From positions 1 to 8,493 of the forward strand of contig SDWL01000071.1 of NCBI GenBank assembly GCA_004195315.1: a stretch of 8,493 nucleotides of DNA. The letters are read 5' to 3'. Of the stretch, positions 1 through 5,921 are shown piece by piece; the stretch's first letter is position 1; every line of letters starts with the position of its first letter. The position numbers and the translations under genes were made by a program. The notes below the pieces were generated by a model. That model was not told where the DNA came from. It saw only the letters and a list, made by a program, of their open reading frames with translations, and did no database searches. This stretch comes from Lutibacter sp. Its GTDB lineage: Bacteria > Bacteroidota > Bacteroidia > Flavobacteriales > Flavobacteriaceae.

Positions 1-19
1 AGATGTGTATAAGAGACAG
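1..19. other. Tn5/Nextera mosaic-end adapter (non-genomic)
   Basis: These bases read AGATGTGTATAAGAGACAG, which is exactly the 19-bp Tn5 mosaic end used in Nextera-type libraries. It sits at the very edge of the window, so it is best explained as untrimmed adapter at the end of a contig. It puts an in-frame TAA (10-12) just ahead of the first gene, so gene callers would not see that the gene runs off the edge. True genomic sequence starts at about base 20. Confidence 0.96.
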
Positions 20-1401
20 ATATTAAATCATATGTTAGTCAACATAAAGATCGATTTATCAATGAGCTTATTGAACTGCTGAAAGTCCCTTCAATTAGCG
101 CAGATTCAGCTTATAGTCAAGATGTTATTAACACCGCTGAAGCTGTTAAAAGCGCGCTTGAAAAAGCAGGATGTGACACTGTAGAAATATGTGAAACTCC
201 TGGTTACCCAATTGTTTATGGAGAAAAAATAATTGACAAAAATTTACCAACAGTACTTGTGTATGGTCATTATGATGTTCAACCTGCAGATCCAATTGAA
301 CTTTGGGACTCACCACCTTTTGAACCAGTAATTAAAAAAACTGAATTGCACCCAGATGGTGCTATTTTTGCACGTGGTGCCAGTGATGATAAAGGACAAT
401 TATATATGCATGTAAAAGCATTGGAATACATGACTGAAAATGGAAAATTGCCTTGCAACGTAAAATTTATGGTTGAAGGGGAAGAAGAAATTGGCTCTTC
501 TAGTTTAGCTTGGTTTGTAGAACGCAACCAACAGAAATTAGCTAATGATGTTATTTTAATTTCAGATACTGGTATGATTTCTAACACACAACCATCAATA
601 ACTACAGGTTTACGTGGCTTAAGTTATGTTGAAGTTGAAGTAACAGGACCAAACAGAGACTTGCACTCAGGATTATATGGTGGTGCTGTGGCAAACCCAA
701 TTAATGTATTAACTAAAATGATTGCATCATTACATGATTCTAACAATCATATTACAATCCCAGGTTTTTACGATGGTGTTGAAGAATTATCTTTAGATGA
801 AAGAGCTGAAATGGCAAAAGCACCTTTCTCATTAGATGCTTATAAAGATGCTTTAGATATAGGCGATGTTTATGGTGAAACGGGTTATACAACTAACGAA
901 CGAAACTCTATAAGACCAACTTTAGATGTGAACGGAATATGGGGAGGTTATACTGGTGAAGGTGCCAAAACTGTAATTGCTAGTAAAGCCTATGCTAAAA
1001 TTTCTATGCGTTTAGTTCCAAACCAAGAGTGGCAAAATATTACAGAATTATTTACAAAACATTTTGAAAGTATTGCGCCAAAATCTGTAAAAGTAAAAGT
1101 TACACCACATCATGGCGGTCAAGGTTATGTTACACCTACAGATAATATTGGATACAAAGCAGCAAACAAAGCATATACTGAAACATTCGGAATTCCTGCA
1201 ATACCGCAACGTTCGGGTGGAAGTATACCAATTGTAGCTTTATTTGAAAAAGAATTAAAAAGTAAAACTATTTTAATGGGCTTTGGATTAGACAGCGACG
1301 CTATTCACTCACCAAATGAGCATTTTGGTATTTTCAATTACTTAAAAGGAATTGAAACCATTCCATTATTTTACAAGTATTTTGTTGAAATGAGTAAGTA
1401 A
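20..1401 (+). CDS. M20 family metallodipeptidase, 5' end cut off by the window edge
   Basis: A cytosolic di-zinc dipeptidase of the M20 (carnosinase/CNDP-like) family that hydrolyses dipeptides to amino acids. The open frame continues upstream of the GTG at 259 to the adapter, with no ATG, GTG or TTG between, so 459 residues are visible and only the first few are missing. The family is usually about 460 residues long. Counting from the Ile at base 22, the visible motifs are GHYDVQP (zinc ligand His83, with Asp85), GASDDKG (bridging Asp about 122), EGEEEIGS (catalytic Glu155 and zinc ligand Glu156), SDTG (Asp182), DLHSG of the lid/dimerisation domain (His215) and the C-terminal DAIHSPNE (His429). 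No signal peptide is visible. All catalytic residues are present, so it should be active. A start at 259 would delete the first 79 visible residues and is not credible. The family assignment is sure; the substrate is not determined. Confidence 0.93.
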
Positions 1402-1445
1402 AACTTATTATTCTAAACTTGTTTCAGAATCTGATAAATTCATAA

Positions 1446-1476
1446 AAAAGCCTGCAATTTTAAATTGCAGGCTTTT
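1446..1476. terminator. Bidirectional intrinsic terminator
   Basis: A perfect 15-bp inverted repeat, AAAAGCCTGCAATTT and AAATTGCAGGCTTTT, surrounds a single T. The GC-rich core GCCTGCA/TGCAGGC is flanked by A's on the left and T's on the right, so each strand gives a stable hairpin followed by U's. It lies between the stop codons of the converging M20 dipeptidase and phnA-like genes, and probably terminates both. Confidence 0.92.
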
Positions 1477-1504
1477 CATTTATATATAATCAAGAGTTAA
1501 ACTC

Positions 1505-2083
1505 TTACATTTTCTTAACATAATCTGTAATAATAACAATTTGAGTCGGTCCAACCTTTCCTTCAATAAACTTTTCATTTTCATGATCTAACGAAATTCT
1601 TCTAACAGCAGTTCCTTGTTTTGCAACCAAACTAGATCCTTTTACTTTTAAATCTTTAATCAAAACCACAGAATCTCCAGCTTGTAAAATCACACCATTT
1701 ACATCTCTATGAATTACTTTTTGTTCATCTTCAACACCTTCACCTGTAGCTTTAGCCCATTTTAAATTCTCCTCATCTAAATACAGCATATCCAATAAAT
1801 CTTGTGGCCAACCTTCCGCACGTAAACGTGTTAACATTCTCCAAGCAACCACCTGAACAGCAGCAACTTCACTCCACATACTATCATTTAAACAACGCCA
1901 ATGATTAGCAACCACATTATCCGGATTTTCAATTTGGTCAATACACGTTGCACATGCCAAAACACTATCATCTACAGTTCCAACTGGCGCTGGAGGCAAT
2001 TTGTATATACTTAAATTTTCATCAGAAGCACATAATTCACATTTAGAACCACTACGTTCTTGTAATTTATTTAAAATACTCAT
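1505..2083 (-). CDS. PhnA/YjdM-like zinc-ribbon protein
   Basis: A 192-residue protein of the PhnA family (COG2824, YjdM in E. coli), whose molecular role is not known. The N-terminal zinc ribbon has C15-x2-C18 and C44-x2-C47. The C-terminal PhnA domain, about residues 125-190, holds the family signature: DVNG, GDSVVLIKDLKVKGSS, a QGT turn and a closing hydrophobic strand. E. coli PhnA is about 110 residues. This version carries roughly 60-70 extra residues in the middle (about 55-122), including a Trp-rich stretch (HWRCLNDSMW). I recall such longer forms from other Bacteroidota. The name comes from the phn locus, but the family is not a phosphonate-degrading enzyme and must not be confused with phosphonoacetate hydrolase, which is also called PhnA. 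The gene is monocistronic, with its own promoter just upstream and a shared terminator downstream. The family call is firm; the function is unknown. Confidence 0.9.
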   Translation of the reverse strand: MSILNKLQERSGSKCELCASDENLSIYKLPPAPVGTVDDSVLACATCIDQIENPDNVVANHWRCLNDSMWSEVAAVQVVAWRMLTRLRAEGWPQDLLDMLYLDEENLKWAKATGEGVEDEQKVIHRDVNGVILQAGDSVVLIKDLKVKGSSLVAKQGTAVRRISLDHENEKFIEGKVGPTQIVIITDYVKKM

Positions 2084-2101
2084 CTATCTTTTTTTGAATC
2101 G

Positions 2102-2132
2102 CAAAAGTACATTTAATTAACAGCAATCACAA
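2102..2132 (-). promoter_or_regulatory. Bacteroidota-type promoter of the phnA-like gene
   Basis: On the minus strand the sequence has TACTTTTG (2102-2109), which fits the Bacteroidota -7 consensus TAnnTTTG. A TTG (2130-2132) lies 20 bases upstream, where the -33 TTTG element is expected. The predicted transcript would start about 10 to 15 bases before the ATG at 2083, giving a very short leader. Confidence 0.65.
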
Positions 2133-2158
2133 CCTCACCCATTAATCCAAATTTATTG

Positions 2159-2252
2159 GCGTTACCTTTCAAGTCGGGCTATTCGTTTAATCTTTTTTAT
2201 TACTTCTGCTTCGCTCCGTAATCAAAAAGGATATCACTTCTATCCCTAACGC
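2159..2252. repeat. Structured intergenic element, probable flavobacterial dispersed repeat
   Basis: This 94-base stretch is bounded by GCGTTA (2159-2164) and its reverse complement TAACGC (2247-2252). Inside is a 12-bp stem, CTTTTTTATTAC (2192-2203) against GTAATCAAAAAG (2218-2229), with one T:C mismatch and a 14-base loop containing GCTTCGC. A GGG in GTCGGGCTAT near the left end can pair with the CCC of CTATCCC near the right end. The nested outer and inner pairing suggests a folded RNA or a mobile palindromic element. From memory, sequences of the pattern GGCGTTACC...GTCGGGCTAT...AAAAAGGAT...CTATCCCTAACGC recur between genes in many Flavobacteriaceae. I cannot test that here, and only one copy lies in the window. 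It lies between divergent genes, so it is not a simple terminator. The structure is seen; the repeat identity is recall. Confidence 0.6.
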
Positions 2253-2384
2253 AATAATTAACAACAATTAAGGTTTAATAATTAACCTTTTCAGTATTTT
2301 AACACTTTTCTAAGATACTATTTTAATAAAATCTACGTTATTTGCATAACAAACTACTATGTTATGCTTAAATGATTCTTTTGG
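2253..2384. other. AT-rich remainder of the intergenic region, with two short inverted repeats
   Basis: This stretch runs from the structured element to the next start codon. It holds AAGGTT (2270-2275) facing AACCTT (2284-2289) across 8 bases, and a better repeat, GCATAACA (2344-2351) facing TGTTATGC (2360-2367), also across 8 bases. I see no convincing TAnnTTTG promoter for the gene to the right. TTATTTG at 2338-2344 is one base short of the consensus. No small gene or tRNA is evident. Confidence 0.4.
2344..2367. repeat. 8-bp inverted repeat across the presumed ancestral start of the DUF4407 gene
   Basis: GCATAACA and TGTTATGC are perfect reverse complements with an 8-base spacer. The right arm contains the ATG at 2364 that would start the family-typical N-terminus of the next gene. 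It could be an operator for a dimeric regulator or an RNA hairpin that hides the start. Either role is inference. Chance is possible in DNA this AT-rich, although 8 matched pairs including G/C is more than usual. Confidence 0.4.
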
Positions 2385-3470
2385 ATGTGCTCTGGTGCAG
2401 ATACCGACATTTTAAATAACAGTTCAAAATCTGAACAAACCAAATTTACAGGAATTGGAGGAACCGTATTTTTTACTGCTGTTATGGCGTTTATTGCTGC
2501 AAGATATGCCTTATACACAGTATTTGATAATTATTTTGCTGCCACATTCTTTGGTTTAGTTTGGGGATTACTTATTTTTAACTTAGATCGGTTTATTGTT
2601 TCAACCATTAAAAAGCATGACAATAAGTGGAAGGAAATTTCACAAGCAACACCTAGAATTATATTGGCTATTATCATAGCTGTAGTGATTTCTAAACCCT
2701 TAGAAATGAAAATTTTTGAAAAAGAAATCAATCAGGTTTTACTAACACAAAAAAATGATTTAACATTAGCAAATAAAGAGCAAATTGCCAATCAATTTAC
2801 ACCAGAGATTACAACAATTCAATCTGAAATAGCACAATTAAAACAAGAAATTGAAACTAAAGAAACTGAAACAAATACACTATACGATACTTACATTTCA
2901 GAGGCTGAAGGAACGGCTGGAACAAAGCTTTTAGGTAAAGGACCAGTATACAAGGAGAAAAGAGAAAAACACGATGCTGCTTTAGCAGAACTGAAACAAT
3001 TAAAACTTGATAATAGAGCAAAAATAACTGATAAGGAAGCTCAAATATTAGCATTATCAAATGAGCAAACCAAACAAGTTACAACCACGCAACCAATAAT
3101 TGATGGTTTTGATGGATTAATGGCACGTATTAATGCTTTACAAGAATTGCCTTGGTTGCCATCATTTTTTATTTTTCTTTTGTTTCTTGCTATAGAAACT
3201 TCACCAATTTTTTCAAAATTAATTGCCCCAAAAGGTGAATACGATTATAAACTTCAAGATATTGAAAACGCCGTTAAAAGCTGGGTATCTCAAAAAGAAA
3301 ATCAACGCAATAAAGTAGTTTCTGCAGACACCAAATTAAACGAAGTAATTTATAGTGAACTTTCTAAGGAAGAAGAATTATACAATTATAAAAAACAAAA
3401 AGCACGAGAAATTTTACAAATGCAAGCAGATGCTTTTCATAAAAGTCAGCAAAAAATAGTTAGTGGTTAA
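2385..3470 (+). CDS. DUF4407 membrane coiled-coil protein, ancestral start interrupted
   Basis: A 361-residue inner-membrane protein of the DUF4407 family, of unknown function. Predicted membrane segments lie at about residues 22-46, 52-74, 90-104 and 257-279. Between the third and fourth is a long, charged, Gln/Glu/Lys-rich coiled coil (about 112-232) with a glycine-rich motif near 176-188 (GTAGTKLLGKGP). The C-terminal 80 residues are again charged and helical. SKPLE (103-107) and ETSP (271-274) after the third and fourth membrane segments look like the family's conserved marks. ATG at 2385 is the only start open in frame. However, the preceding in-frame codons from 2364 read Met-Leu-Lys-stop-Phe-Phe-Trp-Met-Cys-Ser-Gly, and I recall family members beginning like MLK-x-FFWMCSGAD. 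A TGA at 2373-2375 therefore appears to have replaced codon 4. If real, the product lacks seven residues but keeps all membrane segments. The gene stands alone and converges on the S37 peptidase, 14 bases away. Confidence 0.85.
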   Translation: MCSGADTDILNNSSKSEQTKFTGIGGTVFFTAVMAFIAARYALYTVFDNYFAATFFGLVWGLLIFNLDRFIVSTIKKHDNKWKEISQATPRIILAIIIAVVISKPLEMKIFEKEINQVLLTQKNDLTLANKEQIANQFTPEITTIQSEIAQLKQEIETKETETNTLYDTYISEAEGTAGTKLLGKGPVYKEKREKHDAALAELKQLKLDNRAKITDKEAQILALSNEQTKQVTTTQPIIDGFDGLMARINALQELPWLPSFFIFLLFLAIETSPIFSKLIAPKGEYDYKLQDIENAVKSWVSQKENQRNKVVSADTKLNEVIYSELSKEEELYNYKKQKAREILQMQADAFHKSQQKIVSG

Positions 3471-3484
3471 TTTAATTTTAAAAT

Positions 3485-4807
3485 TTAATTGCTTTCAAGT
3501 GGATAAATGGCAACACTATAGCCCAACCACTGCTGTAGTTTATCATAAATTAATTGTTTATCTTCAAAAGAAAAATCTTTAATTCTTGTTTTATGAGACC
3601 CTTCTTTTAAAACCATTTTAAGAGCATTTACATGAGGTTTAGGATTTGGTGCGCAAGCTCCCCAAGTATCATATTCTCCATAAATATATAGAATTTTATT
3701 TCCTTTATTTTCTGCATAATTACGAACTTCTTTTATGTAATTTGCATCAAAAGTTAAGTCCACATTTTTTGGTGCAAAACGTAAATTTGTAGGTTTATGA
3801 ACCACTTTAATTAAATCTTTAATAGATGATGTATCAAAACCATAATAACCTAATTCTGTCATATGTTGATAATAAGAAGGCAATAAATCTTGATACGTTT
3901 TATCATTATAAAAACTAATCCCAACAATAGTATTTATAGTTTCAAAAAGTTCTTTTACTGTTGCATTTTCTGTAGGAATTGCATCACAATTTCCTCCCCA
4001 TTGCCAAAAAGAAAAAGGAAATTCCAAAACGGCATATTCCATAGCTTCATCTATACTAAGTTCTGTGAAAGTCATTTTCTTTTCTTCAGCATAGATAGCA
4101 ATCTCGTTTAAAACAGCTTCTCTATTTTCTAAAACCAATTGTTGAAACTTGGTGATTTTGGTTCTGCATTCATCACTTCCAATGGTATTGATATGGTTTT
4201 GAGTTCTTATATCTTCCTGTGTATCTATCAATGGCGCAACATAAGGAACCGCGACAGCTACATCATACGGATATTTAGATTTGTAAATTAATACGGTTTC
4301 TCCACCTTTACTAATTCCTGTTGAAATCCATTTATTTGAATACAATGTTTTTAATTTTGTGACCAATTGATGATAATCTTCAACTGCCTGATCATTTTTT
4401 AAATATTGCCAAGGAATTAAATCTGGGCGAGATTTTCCATAAAAACGATATTCAACCTGAACCTGATTCCCTTTAAATATTTTACTTAACTCATAAGTAC
4501 TAGGATTTGCATTATAACCCTCAGTAATTAAAACCATTGGTTTGTTAACATCAATATGCGACAAATACACATAATGCTTAAATGTTCCAGCGGAAGGATT
4601 ATTATGATCCAAGGGTTGATTTAAGACTATTTGAAACGCTTTTTTAAAGTGATCATTCACTTGCATTTTTGTTATTTCAGCATTGGGAAAAAGCCTCTCT
4701 AATTTTTGCTCAAACGATAAAATTTCTATAGGTTCTAGCTTAACTCTACAACTAATAATTGACAAACTAACTACTACAAAGAAAATAAGGGGTTTAAAAA
4801 ATTTCAT
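3485..4807 (-). CDS. S37 (PS-10/tripeptidyl aminopeptidase-like) serine peptidase, lipoprotein
   Basis: A 440-residue exported alpha/beta-hydrolase peptidase of the S37 family, expected to release short peptides from the N-termini of larger ones. The N-terminus has Lys residues, a hydrophobic stretch and the lipobox IISC, so it is a signal-peptidase-II lipoprotein anchored at Cys20, facing the periplasm or the cell surface. NQPLDHNNP (63-71) is the typical early motif of this peptidase group. The nucleophile is Ser166 in GISKGGE. The probable acid is Asp380 in YGEYDTWGAC and the probable His is His405 in GSHKTR, so the triad looks complete. Cys214, Cys274 and Cys385 could form disulfides outside the cytoplasm. 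It is the only gene on its transcript here, divergent from the hydroxyproline pair with 154 bases between. An S28-type serine peptidase is the nearest alternative, but the YGEYD and GISKGG context favours S37. Substrate preference cannot be read from the sequence. Confidence 0.85.
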   Translation of the reverse strand: MKFFKPLIFFVVVSLSIISCRVKLEPIEILSFEQKLERLFPNAEITKMQVNDHFKKAFQIVLNQPLDHNNPSAGTFKHYVYLSHIDVNKPMVLITEGYNANPSTYELSKIFKGNQVQVEYRFYGKSRPDLIPWQYLKNDQAVEDYHQLVTKLKTLYSNKWISTGISKGGETVLIYKSKYPYDVAVAVPYVAPLIDTQEDIRTQNHINTIGSDECRTKITKFQQLVLENREAVLNEIAIYAEEKKMTFTELSIDEAMEYAVLEFPFSFWQWGGNCDAIPTENATVKELFETINTIVGISFYNDKTYQDLLPSYYQHMTELGYYGFDTSSIKDLIKVVHKPTNLRFAPKNVDLTFDANYIKEVRNYAENKGNKILYIYGEYDTWGACAPNPKPHVNALKMVLKEGSHKTRIKDFSFEDKQLIYDKLQQWLGYSVAIYPLESN

Positions 4808-4961
4808 AATAATTTAAATTTATATATTTATTAAAGATAGCTGTTGATTAAACTAATTCAGTATACTTTTTTAGCTACCTTTTATGTTATTTTACCAAAA
4901 ATAAGGCTAAATATAGATAAACATTTATTATTCGTTACATTTAACAAAACATACAGATTTA
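4808..4961. promoter_or_regulatory. Divergent promoter region between the S37 peptidase and the hydroxyproline pair
   Basis: This 154-base AT-rich gap must hold two outward promoters. For the S37 gene, the minus strand has TATCTTTA (4832-4839), one mismatch from TAnnTTTG and about 25 bases before the ATG. For the rightward pair, the plus strand has TACATTTA (4936-4943), also one mismatch, 18 bases before the ATG at 4962. Neither has a clear TTTG about 20 bases upstream, so both calls are tentative. No operator-like palindrome stands out. Confidence 0.35.
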
Positions 4962-5921
4962 ATGAAAGATATTGCACTAATTGATGATGATTTTATAAAT
5001 AAAAACACTCAATTTAATGAGTTAATTTCAGTTATAAATGATGCTTTTAAATCTTCTTCTATAGAAGTTCCCTTACGCCATCATCATGATTTTAAGAACC
5101 CTGAAGAAGGTATTGCATCTACTTTACTTTTAATGCCCGCTTGGAATCCAAGCAAAGAAGCTGGAGTAAAAATTGTAACTGTAAGTCCTAACAACGCAAA
5201 ATTTGATTTACCATCTATTCAAGGAACTTATATCTATTTAGATGCACACAAAGGAATGGTAAAAGCTATATTAGCAGCAAAATCTTTAACAGCAAAACGT
5301 ACGGCAGCCACTTCTGCGATGGCATCATCATTTTTATCTAAAAAAGATGCATCTTCTATGCTTATGATTGGAACAGGAGCATTATCTGTAAATTTAATTA
5401 AGGCACATGCAAGTGTTCGACCAATAAAAGAGGTATATGTTTGGGGGCGAAATCCTGAGAAGGCCAAACTAGTTTGTGATCAACTTGTAAATGAAAATTT
5501 CACAATTAACCCTGTAGAATCTATTAAGGAAATCATTTCGAATGTGGATATAATTTCTTGTGCTACTTTATCTAAAACACCCTTAGTCTTGGGTAAATAC
5601 TTAAAAAAAGGGCAACATATAGATTTGGTTGGTTCATATAAAAAAGATATGCGTGAGGCTGATGATGAAACTATCAAAAAATCACAAATTTTTGTTGATA
5701 CATTTCAAGGATGTTTACAAGAAAATGGCGATATTCTTATTCCTCTTCAAAATGGAACAATTAAAAAAAGTGATATAAAAGCCGATTTATTTGATTTATG
5801 CTCAACTAAAAAACAAGGCAGATTAAACAATAAAGAAATCACATATTTTAAATCGGTAGGTCATGCTTTAGAAGATTTATCGGCAGCAACTTATTATTAT
5901 AACAAATTTAAAAATGAGTAA
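4962..5921 (+). CDS. Ornithine cyclodeaminase/mu-crystallin family, probable delta-1-pyrroline-2-carboxylate reductase
   Basis: A 319-residue cytosolic NAD(P)H-dependent enzyme, inferred to reduce delta-1-pyrroline-2-carboxylate to L-proline. The family fold is shown by Lys70 in GVK, by LTAKRTAATSAMAS (109-122) with Arg113, by the Rossmann loop MIGTGA (135-140) followed by a strand and the WGRNPEKA adenosine-binding turn (161-168), and by the closing KSVGHALEDLSAA (297-309). The segment VGSYKKDMREAD (223-234) resembles the GAY-x-P-x-MRE stretch of ketimine and pyrroline-carboxylate reductases. It lacks the GGDCPGKTE motif with the catalytic Asp of true ornithine cyclodeaminase, so arginine or ornithine catabolism is less likely. 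Its last 8 bases overlap the start of the next gene, a hydroxyproline dehydratase whose product is this enzyme's expected substrate, which is the strongest evidence for the role. Alanine dehydrogenase or another ketimine reductase remains possible. Confidence 0.85.
   Translation: MKDIALIDDDFINKNTQFNELISVINDAFKSSSIEVPLRHHHDFKNPEEGIASTLLLMPAWNPSKEAGVKIVTVSPNNAKFDLPSIQGTYIYLDAHKGMVKAILAAKSLTAKRTAATSAMASSFLSKKDASSMLMIGTGALSVNLIKAHASVRPIKEVYVWGRNPEKAKLVCDQLVNENFTINPVESIKEIISNVDIISCATLSKTPLVLGKYLKKGQHIDLVGSYKKDMREADDETIKKSQIFVDTFQGCLQENGDILIPLQNGTIKKSDIKADLFDLCSTKKQGRLNNKEITYFKSVGHALEDLSAATYYYNKFKNE

Noticed and set aside
279..587. Open frame on the minus strand inside the M20 dipeptidase gene
   Set aside because: It lies entirely within a well-supported gene on the other strand and its translation shows no recognisable domain. 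Similar shadows at 2531-2731, 2857-3060, 3890-4111, 5234-5467, 5480-5677 and 7515-7763 were rejected for the same reason.
1505..2083. Phosphonate degradation by the PhnA-like protein
   Set aside because: The protein is the zinc-ribbon YjdM family, not phosphonoacetate hydrolase, and no phosphonate genes are nearby.
2373..2375. TGA as a recoded selenocysteine codon in the DUF4407 gene
   Set aside because: The position is codon 4 of a non-redox membrane protein, no selenoprotein machinery or SECIS-like hairpin follows, and a nonsense change with restart at 2385 is simpler.
3474..3485. AATTTTAAAATT palindrome between the DUF4407 and S37 stop codons as a terminator
   Set aside because: It is only 12 bases, all A/T, has no loop or GC core and is expected by chance in this composition. 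A terminator for these two genes is not evident.
4962..5921. True ornithine cyclodeaminase
   Set aside because: The GGDCPGKTE catalytic segment is absent and is replaced by GSYKKDMREAD. The neighbour also supplies a pyrroline carboxylate instead of ornithine.
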